Shown: piece by piece, positions 1 through 9,044 of the stretch | Layout: the number at the start of each line of letters is the position of its first letter | Position numbering within the stretch: the stretch's first letter is position 1 | Assembly: GCF_024623785.1 (NCBI RefSeq) | Contig: NZ_JANKBZ010000035.1 | Span: 60,960 to 124,959, forward strand | Source: Archangium lipolyticum | GTDB lineage: Bacteria; Myxococcota; Myxococcia; Myxococcales; Myxococcaceae | Length of the DNA: 64,000 bases | Reading direction: 5' to 3' | Translations under genes and position numbers: made by a program | The notes under the pieces: model-generated | Database searches by the model: none | The model's input: only the letters and a program-made list of their open reading frames with translations | What the model was told of the DNA's origin: nothing

Positions 1-2
1 GG

Positions 3-284
3 GACGGTTCCATCGAGGAGCTCCGTCCGTGTGAGCGCTTCTGTGCGAACGATCCGCAGGTCGCCATCGCCGCAGCGGTACAGGGGCTGGGGGTGGTCCG
101 GGCCGCCGACGAGGCCATCGAACAACAGGGCAAGGCACTCATGCGGCTCACCGTGACGGGGCGCTCGGTCGAGCCACGCGACATGTTCGCGGTGTACCCA
201 TCCCGTCGATTGCTCTCCTCCCGGGTACGCCTGGCTCTGGACTGGGTGATGGAGCACGGCCGGCCCAAGGGCGGACGCGAGTGA
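3..284 (+). CDS. LysR-family transcriptional regulator, C-terminal part (5' truncated by window)
   Basis: The open frame runs in from the window edge with no stop and ends at TGA 282-284, giving 93 residues. It reads as the last third of a LysR effector-binding domain: a segment near residues 20-35 (VAIAAAVQGLGV) matches the usual 'aAVaaGLGi' helix, and the end (VYPSRRLLSSRVRLALDWV) matches the typical 'VYPsrr.lspkvRafidfl' terminus. The DNA-binding helix-turn-helix and the start lie outside the window, so the target and effector cannot be inferred. A GTG at 93 is internal and is not taken as the start. The next gene begins about 100 bases downstream on the same strand. Confidence 0.8.
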   Translation, partial: DGSIEELRPCERFCANDPQVAIAAAVQGLGVVRAADEAIEQQGKALMRLTVTGRSVEPRDMFAVYPSRRLLSSRVRLALDWVMEHGRPKGGRE

Positions 285-385
285 GCGAAGATTGCAAGCC
301 TTCCTGGATCTCCTTGACCCCTGACAAGTGCGCGCAGCATGGTGGCCGGTGTGGGCCCGTCGGACCCATCACAAAGGAGAAGCCC

Positions 386-862
386 ATGCTGAGCAACATG
401 CCCAAATCCGTCTTCAACGGCCTGGCGGCCCTGACGGTGGCGATCCCGATCGTGGCGTGGAGCAACCTGCCGCGCGTCCACAACGTCCAGTCGCGGTCGA
501 TCACCATGTTCTACGAGAGCGATTTCGCGCAGGGCCAGAACACCAACCACACGGTGGCGGAGGGCAACGCGACGTTCAGCTGGCAGGAGGGGACGCTCCA
601 CAGCTTTGGCAACCTGCGCGCGACCAACAAGGGCGGGGACACCTTCGAGCTCAAGTTGGTGCGCGCCAGCTCCGCCGACGAGGATGAGATCTCCGGCGAA
701 TGGGACGTGTTCAAGAACGGCAACCCGACGTGCGCCGGTTGCAAGGGACACCTCTACGTGTCCACTCCGGACCTGGGGGATGACTACCTCAAGGGCTACG
801 TCGAGAACGGCAAGGTCGGCTATTCCTTCCGCGCGGAGCTCTCGAACCGCTACGAGTATTGA
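386..862 (+). CDS. small exported protein of unknown function
   Basis: This encodes 158 residues. The ATG at 386 is chosen because AAAGGAG sits 7 bases upstream, at 373-379; the frame stays open back to 281 but without a better ribosome site. The N-terminus has a lysine followed by a hydrophobic stretch (residues 10-25), which suggests a signal peptide or anchor. The rest is polar and likely beta-rich, with a single CxxC pair (CAGC) about two thirds along. I do not recognise the family. It stands alone between the LysR tail and the sensor kinase. Confidence 0.75.
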   Translation: MLSNMPKSVFNGLAALTVAIPIVAWSNLPRVHNVQSRSITMFYESDFAQGQNTNHTVAEGNATFSWQEGTLHSFGNLRATNKGGDTFELKLVRASSADEDEISGEWDVFKNGNPTCAGCKGHLYVSTPDLGDDYLKGYVENGKVGYSFRAELSNRYEY

Positions 863-932
863 GGGGGCCCGCGCCGCGAGGGCGGGACGTTCACGGTTCG
901 TGTTTCTGTTTCCGAAAACGATTGCTCCGCTC

Positions 933-3900
933 ATGCCCCCGATCCTGCCTGTAGCTCACCTGTGGTCGACACAGGCGTTCTCTCCAACTCATCAAGAGCA
1001 GCCCCGTTCCGATTCCTTCTCGGGCGTGGCCGCCGAGGGCATCCTGCGGCACATCGTCGAGAGCGGCGAGGCGCTCATCGCGGCGCTGGACACGTCCTTC
1101 CGCTTCACCGCCTTCAACCAAGCCTACCGGGAAGGGTTCCTCAGGAACTTCGGCGTCCCGATCGAGCTGGGGATGGACCCGCGGGACGCCCTGGCCCACC
1201 TGCCGAGTGAACGGGCCACCCTGGTGGAGTTGTGGCAGCGGGCGTTCCAGGGAACGCAGTACTCCACCATCGCAGCCCTCGGAGACGCGCAACGCCGCCG
1301 GAATGTCTACGAGCTCGACTTCCGTCCCCTGCGGGACGCGGCGGGAACGCTCACGGGTGCCTTCCTCGTTGCCCGCGACGTCACCGCGCGGCAGCAGGAG
1401 CAGGAGCAGCTCCAGCGGCTCCCCACGGAGCTGGAGAAGCTCGTGCGTGAGAGGACGGCCCGCCTGGAGGCGGCCACGCTGGAGCTGGAGCGCGAGCGCA
1501 CCCGGGCGGTGAGCACGCTGGAGCGAATCTCGGAGGGCTACTTCGCGCTCGACCGGGACTGGCGCTTCACCTTCCTCAACCCGGAGGCGGAGCGGCTGCT
1601 GCGGCGCTCGCGGGCGGAGCTGCTCGGCGGAAACATCTGGTCGTTACTCCACGACGCGGAGGCCTTCCACCACCCGTACCACCGCGCCCTGCGCGAGCAG
1701 GTCACCCTCCGCTTCGAGGCGTACTACCCACCGTTGGACACGTGGTTCGAGATGCGGGTCCACCCCTCGGTGGAGGGGCTCGCCGTCTTCTTCCGTGACA
1801 TCAGGGAGCACAAGCGGGCCGAGCAGGTGTTGCGCGAGTCGGAGCTGTTCCTGCGCTCGGTGTTGGACTCCCTGCCGGCTCAGCTCGCGGTGCTCGACGA
1901 GAAGGGCGTCATCCTCGCCGTCAACGACGCGTGGCGGCGTTCCGGGTCCGGCAATGGCCTCGTCCGCCCCGTGGGTCCGTGCGGCGTGGGAACCGACTAC
2001 CTGGCCGTGACCGACGCGGCTGCCCGGGAGGGACTGGAGGACGCGCGCGCCGCCGCCCAGGGCCTCCGCGACCTCCTCGCCGGGCGCCGGGAGTGCTTCG
2101 AGCTCGAGTACGACTGCCCGGACACTCCCTCGCGGCGCTGCTTCCTGATGCGGGTCACCCGCTTCGTGGGGCAGGGCCCCCTGCGGGTGCTGGTGGCCCA
2201 CGAGGACATCACGGCGCGCAAGGTGGGCGAGGAAGCCACGCGCCGCCTCGCCCGCGAGGAGGCCGCGCGCGCGCAGGCCGAAGCGGCCCGCGAGCACCTG
2301 CATGCGGTGTTCGAGCGCATCTCCGATGGTTTCGTCGCGTACGACCGGGAGTGGCGCTTCACCTACGTGAACCGGAACGCGGAGACCTGGTTCCGCCGGA
2401 AGCGGGAGGAACTGCTCGGTCAGAGCATGTGGCACGTCTTCCCCGGCGCGGTGGGCTCGCGGCTCCATGCGCTGCTCCACCAGTGCGTGAACGAGCAGCG
2501 GCCGCTCGAGGCCGAGCTGCCCTCCACCACGTCGGACCAGTGGTTCCGGATCGTCGCCTATCCTTCTCCGGAGGGCATCTCCGCCTACTTCCGCGACATC
2601 ACCGAGCAGCGTGTGTCCCAGGAGGCGCTGCGCTCCTCCGAGGAGAAGCTGCGGGGCATCGTCTCGCTCGCGGCGGATGCGATCATCGCCGTGGATGGGC
2701 AGCAGCGCATCCGCATCTTCAACGAGGGAGCCCGCTCCACCTTCGGGTACACGCCCGAGGAGGTGCTGGGCCAGCCGCTGTCGCTGCTGCTGCCCGAGAC
2801 GCGGCGCGAGGTGCATGACCAGCACATGCGGGACTTCGCGGCCTCGGCCGAGGTGGCCTCCCGCCGCATGGGCGCGCGCCTGTGCGTGGAAGGCCGGCGC
2901 AAGGGGGGCGAGGTGTTTCCGGCGGAGGTCTCCATCACCCGGATCGAGCTCGGCAACGAGCAGGTGTTCACGGCCGTGCTGCGGGACATCACCGAGCAGC
3001 GGCGCGCCGAGGAGCGGCAGCGCTTCCTCGCCGAGGTGGGAGCCACGCTGGCGCACTCGCTCGACTTCCAGGACACCCTGCGGGCCGTGGTGAAGCTCGT
3101 GGTGCCAGGGCTCGCGGACGGCTGCATCCTCACCGCCGATGGTGGGCAGTCAGCGGGCCAGGCCTCCGCAGTGTCGGCGGTCGATCCGGAGTTGGAGCGC
3201 TCCCTCCGGGGGGTGCTCACCCGGCCTTCCGGCTTCGAGAGCCCCATGGGGAATGCCCTGGAGCAGGCGGTCCGGACGGGTGAGCCGGTGGTGCTCGCCG
3301 ATGCGCCCATCCTGGCCGTTCCCCTGCGCACCCCGGAGCGGGCGCTGGGGGTGCTCGCGCTGGTGCTCAACTGCCCGGCGCGGCGCTTCGGCGTCGAGGA
3401 GTACACCCTGGTCCGGGAGCTCGCGCGCCGCGCCACCCTGGCCCTCGAGAACGCGCGCCTGTACCACACGGCGCAGCAGGCCATCGCCGTAAGGGACGAG
3501 ACGCTCGGCATCGTCTCGCATGATCTGCGCTCGCCCCTGAGCGCCATCTCGCTGCTCAGCAGCACCATCGAGCTGTACCAGATTCCCCAGACGCACGAGG
3601 GAGACCGGGCCCGCGACTCGCTGAAGCGGATCCGCCAGTCCGTGAACGACATGAACCGGCTCATCGAGGATCTGCTGGCGGTGGCCCGCATGGAGGCCGG
3701 GCGCCTGTCGTTGGATCCCGAGCGGCTCGAGGTGTCCCGGTTGTTCTCGCAGGCGCTCGAGACGCTCGAGCCGCTCGCCGGAGCCAAGGCCCTCCGGCTC
3801 GAGGCGGTCTATGACCCCACCCTGCCGCCCGTGCGCGCCGATCGGGCGCGGGTGCTCCAGGTGCTCCAGAACCTGGTGGGCAACGCCATCAAGTTCACGC

Positions 3901-4166
3901 CCTCGAGAGGCTCCATCCACCTGGGGGCGGAGCTGGACGGCAAGTGGGTGCGCTTCTCCGTGTCGGACACGGGCACGGGCATCGAGCCCGACGCCCTCCC
4001 GCACGTCTTCGATCGCTTCTGGCAGGCGCGCCACACGCGTCACATGGGCGCGGGCCTGGGCCTGGCGATCGTCAAGGGCATCGTCGAGGCGCACGGCGGG
4101 AAGATTCGTGTCGAGAGCACCCTGGGCAAGGGCACGACGTTCATCTTCACGCTGCCCCTGGCCTGA
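933..4166 (+). CDS. soluble multi-PAS/GAF hybrid sensor histidine kinase
   Basis: A protein of about 1077 residues from the ATG at 933; a GTG at 1026 would also fit the first PAS domain. I see five PAS-like repeats: about 35-150, 190-300, 307-430, 463-560 and 578-690, the last four with clear 'D.eg.i...N..a......' patterns. They are followed by a GAF domain (about 698-845), a HisKA domain with phospho-acceptor His863 in SHDLRSP, and an ATPase domain with N-box NLVGNAIKF, G1 SDTGTGI and G2 GAGLGLAIVKG. There are no membrane segments, so sensing is cytoplasmic. A coiled coil links the first two PAS domains. No response regulator is adjacent, so it is an orphan kinase. The several PAS domains probably integrate more than one signal; ligands are unknown. 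Confidence 0.9.
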   Translation: MPPILPVAHLWSTQAFSPTHQEQPRSDSFSGVAAEGILRHIVESGEALIAALDTSFRFTAFNQAYREGFLRNFGVPIELGMDPRDALAHLPSERATLVELWQRAFQGTQYSTIAALGDAQRRRNVYELDFRPLRDAAGTLTGAFLVARDVTARQQEQEQLQRLPTELEKLVRERTARLEAATLELERERTRAVSTLERISEGYFALDRDWRFTFLNPEAERLLRRSRAELLGGNIWSLLHDAEAFHHPYHRALREQVTLRFEAYYPPLDTWFEMRVHPSVEGLAVFFRDIREHKRAEQVLRESELFLRSVLDSLPAQLAVLDEKGVILAVNDAWRRSGSGNGLVRPVGPCGVGTDYLAVTDAAAREGLEDARAAAQGLRDLLAGRRECFELEYDCPDTPSRRCFLMRVTRFVGQGPLRVLVAHEDITARKVGEEATRRLAREEAARAQAEAAREHLHAVFERISDGFVAYDREWRFTYVNRNAETWFRRKREELLGQSMWHVFPGAVGSRLHALLHQCVNEQRPLEAELPSTTSDQWFRIVAYPSPEGISAYFRDITEQRVSQEALRSSEEKLRGIVSLAADAIIAVDGQQRIRIFNEGARSTFGYTPEEVLGQPLSLLLPETRREVHDQHMRDFAASAEVASRRMGARLCVEGRRKGGEVFPAEVSITRIELGNEQVFTAVLRDITEQRRAEERQRFLAEVGATLAHSLDFQDTLRAVVKLVVPGLADGCILTADGGQSAGQASAVSAVDPELERSLRGVLTRPSGFESPMGNALEQAVRTGEPVVLADAPILAVPLRTPERALGVLALVLNCPARRFGVEEYTLVRELARRATLALENARLYHTAQQAIAVRDETLGIVSHDLRSPLSAISLLSSTIELYQIPQTHEGDRARDSLKRIRQSVNDMNRLIEDLLAVARMEAGRLSLDPERLEVSRLFSQALETLEPLAGAKALRLEAVYDPTLPPVRADRARVLQVLQNLVGNAIKFTPSRGSIHLGAELDGKWVRFSVSDTGTGIEPDALPHVFDRFWQARHTRHMGAGLGLAIVKGIVEAHGGKIRVESTLGKGTTFIFTLPLA

Positions 4167-4173
4167 GCCGTCC

Positions 4174-4839
4174 TCAGAACAGACGGACTCCGAGGAAGAA
4201 CGCGGTGCTCAGCCCCAGCCGCGTCCAACGGCGGTCCTCCGGGGTGAACGCGTAATCGCCTCGGGTGAGGGTGAGCGCGTAGTCTCCGGTGGAGAAGCGC
4301 ACGCGGGCCTCACCTCCCACGAAGAAGCGGGACGAGGACGAGGGGAAGTAGTTGCCGCCCAGGCCGAGGCCGAAGGCGGGGGCACGGCCTCGGCCCTCGT
4401 AGCGGTAGTCCGGAGCGGTGAGGGTGGTGCGCGTCTCCATCACGCCCCCGAGCAGGACGCCGTAGAGGTCCGCCTTCTGGTAGTTCCGGTCGGCCAGGGT
4501 GAAGTGGTAGCTCAGCCGGCCGAAGCCGGTGAAGTCACGGCGTGAGACATCGCGCTCGGAGAACAGGTTCGGCACCCAGCAGGCCAGCGCGCACTGGTTG
4601 ACGTCGAATTCCGCGCCGAGCGACAGCGTGCCGGGGCCCACCCGGATGACCCCGAGGTCCACGGCGGCGCCGGCCTCCACGGAGAGCGGGAGGAGCGAGG
4701 CGGCTCCTTCGAGGCGGAGGTCGAGGTTTCCCGGGTGCATGAGCGGGCGGGGCTCTTCGGCCTGGGCCAGGGCGGGCATCGCGGTGAGCCCGACGAGCAG
4801 GAGCAGGACGCGGCCGTGGGAGAGGGCGGGGGATGACAT
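4174..4839 (-). CDS. predicted outer-membrane beta-barrel protein
   Basis: This encodes 221 residues starting at ATG 4839, which has GAAGGAG about 11 bases upstream; the frame remains open 57 bases further. A signal peptide ends near residue 28 (ALAQA-EE). The body alternates hydrophobic and polar residues and ends in a hydrophobic strand closing with Phe (VRLF), the usual beta-barrel assembly signal. It lies 17 bases downstream of the Cache-type sensor kinase on the same strand, so the two are probably cotranscribed. The substrate is unknown. Its 3' end is 7 bases from the convergent multi-PAS kinase gene. Confidence 0.75.
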   Translation of the reverse strand: MSSPALSHGRVLLLLVGLTAMPALAQAEEPRPLMHPGNLDLRLEGAASLLPLSVEAGAAVDLGVIRVGPGTLSLGAEFDVNQCALACWVPNLFSERDVSRRDFTGFGRLSYHFTLADRNYQKADLYGVLLGGVMETRTTLTAPDYRYEGRGRAPAFGLGLGGNYFPSSSSRFFVGGEARVRFSTGDYALTLTRGDYAFTPEDRRWTRLGLSTAFFLGVRLF

Positions 4840-4856
4840 GGTCCGATGCGCTCCTT

Positions 4857-7448
4857 CTATCCCTTGCCCTGCCTGGCGGTGCTCTCCGGATGCCACGGGA
4901 GCTCCAGGGTGAACGTCGCGCCCTGGCCGGGCCCGTCGCTGTGCGCGCGCAGGCAGCCTCCCATGGACCGGGCGTGCAACGCGCAGCTGTGCAGCCCGAA
5001 GCCGTGGCCGTCCTTCTTGGCGGTGAAGCCGTACTGGAAGATGCGCAGCATGTTCTCCGCCGGGATGCCGATGCCGTTGTCACTCACCTGGATCTGCACG
5101 TACTCGCCGATGTCGCGGATGTGCACCTCCAGGCGGCGCCGGGACGCCTGGGAGGCCATCAAGGCGTGCTTGGCGTTGCTGATCAGATTGACGAGGATCT
5201 GCAGCAGCTTGTGCCGGTCCGTGTGGAGCTTCGGCAGCTCGGTGTAGTCGCGCAGCACCTCGATGTCGAGCGACTGGCGTAGCTGGATGCGCAGGGCGTC
5301 ATCGGCGGTGGCGCACACGTCGACGTCCTCGAGGATCTGTATCGTCCGGGAGGCGAGCGACTGCTGCACGGCGATGATGTTGGTGACGTGGTCGAGGTTG
5401 CTCTGCAGCCCCTCCATCTCCTTGAGGAGGTTCGTGTTCTCCTCGACGAGCGCCTCGGTGGCCGCGGTGAGGTACCGCGGGAGGAGCATTCCTTTCGGAT
5501 CCTCGGTGAGGTAGCGGGCGAGGTCTTCCTGGTGCTCCCGTAGCAGGCCCATGGCCCGGGTGAGGGGCTGGATGCGCGACTGGCGGAGCCTGCCTTCCAT
5601 GATGGAGGCGGAGACCTTGACGCTGCTGATGACGTTGCCCACGTTGTGCAGCACGGTGGTGGCGATCTCCTCGCGTCCGGCCACGCGCGCGGCCTCCATG
5701 AGCTGGTGGTGGGCCTCGCGCAGCTCCCGGGTGCGCTCCTGCACCCGCTGCTCGAGCTCGTCATGGGCGCGGCGCAGCACCTCCTCCGCGCGCTTGCGGG
5801 CCGTGATGTCGGTGGCGATGCCGGCCACCGCGTAGGCCTCGCCGTTGGCGTCGAGCAGCGGGAAGCGGACGACCAGGTAGGTCTGGGTTCCTTCTTCCAG
5901 GGGAACCTCCTGCTCGACCGTCACCGGGCCGCCCGCGTCCAGCGCCTGCTGGTCCTCCGCCTTGCGTCCTCTGGCCCACTGGGGCTCCCAGAGCTCGTCA
6001 TCCGTCTTGCCGATCATCTCCTCCGGCTCGTGCCTCGTCATGACCGCGAACTGCCGGTTGACGAACAGGTAGGGACCCTTGACCGACTTCACGTAGATGA
6101 CGGCGGTGCTGTGGTCGATCAGTGCCTGCAACAGGTTGCGGCTGGAGCGCAGCTCGGCCTCGGAGTGCTGAAGTCCCTCCACGTGCTGCTGCAGGTCGCG
6201 CCAGGCGGACTGGAGCTGCCGGCCCATCCTCGCGAAGGCTTCGGTGAGCGTGCCCAGCTCGTCGTGGCGGTTGAGCGAGGGCAGCGGCGTCTCCCACCTG
6301 CCCTGGCTGATGGCGCCCGTGGCCACGGCGAGCTGGTGGATGGGGACGACGATGTCGCGGGCGAAGAGCAGCGTCACCAGCAGCGCCAGCAGCAGCGAGC
6401 CCAGGGTGGTGGCGAGGATGACGAGTCCGATAGCCCGCTCGCTGGCGAGGATGGAGGAGAGCGGCCGCTCGGTGAGCACGGTCCACTGGATGGTGCTCTG
6501 GCCCGCGAGGCGGATGCGCGCGAAGGCCTGGAGGAAGCCGGGCCGATTGGTGGTGTCGAGCAGCGTGCCTCTCGGCCGGCCGAGGATCTCCCCGGCGTCC
6601 TCCGGGCGCTCGGTGCGCAGGGTGATGCCGGTGCCCCGCAGGCCGCCGTGGAGCCGTTGCGGATCGGGGCCCGCGAGGTAGTCGCCGGAGGCATCGACCA
6701 GGTACACGAGATCGGCGGATGCGTCGTGGGTGAGTGGCTGGAGGAGGGGCGCGAGAGGAGCGGAGACCACCAGCACGCCGACGGCGGTGCCGTCGAGCGC
6801 GAAGAGGGGCGAGGCGTAGCGGATGGAGGGCCGGGGTGGGGACACGGGGTGCCCGTCCGGTGTGGTGGCCAGCTCGATCGGGCTCACGAAGACGGGGGCC
6901 ATCTGGCTGGAGATGCTGGTGAGGCTCATGGCTCCGGAGACGAGCGCCTCGTTCGCGAGTGAGCGCCGTGGGTCCCCGGACGCGGTCCGTCTGCTCCGGC
7001 CGTCGATGGAGACGGTCAGCTGTTCCTGTCCGGTGCGGTCGAGCACGCTGATGCCATCGAAGAGTCCGCCGGAGCGGCGGATGAATCCATGGAAGAAGTC
7101 CACCACGTCGCGGGAGGGCGGGGCCGGGGTGGTGGCGAGGGCATTGGCGTAGCGCTGGAGCGGCGGAGCCTGGCCGAGCAGGAGCACGTTGTTGATGGAG
7201 CGCAGGAGGGTGGCCTCGACGGCGGTGGCCCTGGCCTCGGTGGTCTGCAGCAGTTGCGGCTTGCTGGTCTCGATGCGTGCCGAAGAGGAGCGCTGGATGT
7301 TGTAGATGGAGGTGATGGCCGCTGGGATGAGCAGCACCAGGGCCACGCGCGCCACCATCTTCAGGTAGAGCGGTGAGCGCAGCAGCGAGAGGCGTTTCCC
7401 GGCCCCGGGTGGAGGAGGTCCCTCGGCCATCTCAAGGTTCCACGGCAT
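4857..7448 (-). CDS. membrane sensor histidine kinase (Cache-HAMP-PAS-kinase)
   Basis: 863 residues. A first membrane helix (about 33-50) and a second (about 328-350, ILATTLGSLLLALLVTLLF) flank a periplasmic region of about 280 residues typical of double-Cache ligand sensors. HAMP, PAS (about 425-550) and a coiled coil follow. The phospho-acceptor is His601 in VLHNVGN, the H-box variant found in the HNVGN subgroup of HisKA kinases. The ATPase domain shows LVNLISNAKHAL, SDNGIGIP and GHGFGLH. The start at 7448 overlaps the solute-binding protein's stop by 17 bases; an ATG at 7430 is an alternative. The tight link to a solute-binding protein suggests the pair senses an extracellular, possibly sugar-like, compound. 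Confidence 0.9.
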   Translation of the reverse strand: MPWNLEMAEGPPPPGAGKRLSLLRSPLYLKMVARVALVLLIPAAITSIYNIQRSSSARIETSKPQLLQTTEARATAVEATLLRSINNVLLLGQAPPLQRYANALATTPAPPSRDVVDFFHGFIRRSGGLFDGISVLDRTGQEQLTVSIDGRSRRTASGDPRRSLANEALVSGAMSLTSISSQMAPVFVSPIELATTPDGHPVSPPRPSIRYASPLFALDGTAVGVLVVSAPLAPLLQPLTHDASADLVYLVDASGDYLAGPDPQRLHGGLRGTGITLRTERPEDAGEILGRPRGTLLDTTNRPGFLQAFARIRLAGQSTIQWTVLTERPLSSILASERAIGLVILATTLGSLLLALLVTLLFARDIVVPIHQLAVATGAISQGRWETPLPSLNRHDELGTLTEAFARMGRQLQSAWRDLQQHVEGLQHSEAELRSSRNLLQALIDHSTAVIYVKSVKGPYLFVNRQFAVMTRHEPEEMIGKTDDELWEPQWARGRKAEDQQALDAGGPVTVEQEVPLEEGTQTYLVVRFPLLDANGEAYAVAGIATDITARKRAEEVLRRAHDELEQRVQERTRELREAHHQLMEAARVAGREEIATTVLHNVGNVISSVKVSASIMEGRLRQSRIQPLTRAMGLLREHQEDLARYLTEDPKGMLLPRYLTAATEALVEENTNLLKEMEGLQSNLDHVTNIIAVQQSLASRTIQILEDVDVCATADDALRIQLRQSLDIEVLRDYTELPKLHTDRHKLLQILVNLISNAKHALMASQASRRRLEVHIRDIGEYVQIQVSDNGIGIPAENMLRIFQYGFTAKKDGHGFGLHSCALHARSMGGCLRAHSDGPGQGATFTLELPWHPESTARQGKG

Positions 7449-8805
7449 GGGGCGGGAACAAGGCTTCCGCCTGCTGTTGGGCCTGGGCGGCGGCCTGTTC
7501 GGGTGTCAGCCGGCCCAGGAGCATGTCGTGGTAGGTGGTGCCGAGAATCTCGGCGAGCTGGGGCCACTGCGGCACCGCGGGGCGCATCCAATCCTGGAGC
7601 TGGCCGGCCTGGCCGAGCTGGTCCATGACGGTGAACACCGGGTAGCGGCGGACGAGCTCGGGGTCGCGCAGCAGGCTCTTGCGCGGCATGCCGCCGCTGC
7701 CGTGCCGCGCCAGCAACCCCTGCGTCTCGCGCGAGGTGAGCCAGGCCAGCGCATGCCATGCCAGCTCGCGCCGTGGGCCGATGTTGGCGGGGATGCCGAG
7801 GCTCCAGGTGCCGATGGGTGTCACCGCCGCCTCGCCGGGAGCGTGAGGCGGCGCCGAGTAACCGATCTTCCCCGCCGCGAGGGAGGAGGGCGCCTCCTCC
7901 ACGAGGTATGTGCGGGCGCCCCACTCGTAGGTCATCGCCACGCTGCCCTGGGCCATGCGGAGCGGGCGCTGGTCCCACGCCGTGTTGACGACGTCGGGGG
8001 GGGACACCTTCAGCAGCTCCAGGGCGAAGCGGGCCGCGGCCACGCCCTTGGGGGTGTTCAGCGTGGGGCGGCCCTGGGCATCCAGCAGCGGCTGGCCGAA
8101 GGCGGCGTAGAAGTGGGCCATCTGCTGGCCGAAGGGCTGGCCCCGCTGACCGTTCCAGAGGATGCCGTACCGCCCGGCCCCCGGCTTCTGGTAGTGCCGC
8201 GCCACCGCGAGCAGCTCCTCGGTGGTCTGGGGCGGCTTCAGGCCATCCGCGGCCAGCAGATCCTCGCGGTACCAGAGCAGCTCCGCGTGTGTCTGGATGG
8301 GCAGACCGAGCTGGCGCCCGTGGTCGCGGCCCTGGGCGTAGGCGATGTCCAGGAAGTCCTCCGGTTCCACCAGGGCGCGCGAGCCGGAGATGAGCTCGTC
8401 GAGAGGCAGCAGCACGTCGCGCTCCCCGTACTCGCCCGCCCAGACCGCGTCGAAGCAGATGATGTCGTACGCGCTGACCTTGTCCTGGGCATTGCGCAAC
8501 GTCAACCGCCGCACGTCATCGTAGCCGACCACCTCGAGCTCGAACCTGGCGCCAGTGCGCCGCTCCAGCTCGGCGGAGACCTCCTGGATGGCCAGCGCGA
8601 AGGGGTCTCCGATGAGCAGCACCCGGAGCGTCTCTCCGCGCAGCACGGGAGCGCTGGAGCCGGCCGGCGTGCTGGAGGGCTCGGGGGCTCGGGGGGCACG
8701 CGTGGCGAGGACGAGCGCCGCGAGCACGGCCCCGGTGATGAGCACCACTCCTGTCAGGAGCACCCACGGACGCGGACGGCGAGAGGGGCGCGCGTTGTCG
8801 TCCAT
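7432..8805 (-). CDS. ABC-type extracellular solute-binding protein (family 1, sugar type), membrane-anchored
   Basis: 457 residues. An N-terminal hydrophobic segment (about 14-33) has no lipobox Cys, so it looks like an uncleaved anchor or signal. From residue 55 the sequence follows the type II periplasmic-binding fold (LRVLLIGDPFA, AYDIICFDAVWAGEYG, MTYEWGARTYL, WHALAWLTS) characteristic of sugar-binding proteins. No permease or ATPase gene is nearby. Instead the next gene, overlapping by 17 bases, is a Cache sensor kinase. It therefore more likely presents ligand to the kinase than feeds a transporter. That role is inference. Confidence 0.85.
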   Translation of the reverse strand: MDDNARPSRRPRPWVLLTGVVLITGAVLAALVLATRAPRAPEPSSTPAGSSAPVLRGETLRVLLIGDPFALAIQEVSAELERRTGARFELEVVGYDDVRRLTLRNAQDKVSAYDIICFDAVWAGEYGERDVLLPLDELISGSRALVEPEDFLDIAYAQGRDHGRQLGLPIQTHAELLWYREDLLAADGLKPPQTTEELLAVARHYQKPGAGRYGILWNGQRGQPFGQQMAHFYAAFGQPLLDAQGRPTLNTPKGVAAARFALELLKVSPPDVVNTAWDQRPLRMAQGSVAMTYEWGARTYLVEEAPSSLAAGKIGYSAPPHAPGEAAVTPIGTWSLGIPANIGPRRELAWHALAWLTSRETQGLLARHGSGGMPRKSLLRDPELVRRYPVFTVMDQLGQAGQLQDWMRPAVPQWPQLAEILGTTYHDMLLGRLTPEQAAAQAQQQAEALFPPHAVEP

Positions 8806-9044
8806 GCGAAGAATTCTAGTGCCACAGGTTCACTAACCGTACCAGCCCCGAAGTCGTTCCTGCTCGCGGGGCAGGCGTGGACACGTCCCCGCCAGAGCGG
8901 ACAGCTTGCGAGGCACCGGCACGGTGAGGTGGAGGTTGTCGGAGCTGGTGCTCGCCGGGTTCGTTGAAGGCCCAAGGACCGTCCGAGGACCAAGCATTGG
9001 CGGAGGGTTGGCAGGTGGCCCATGAGCCCGAGCGGGGCGCCGAG

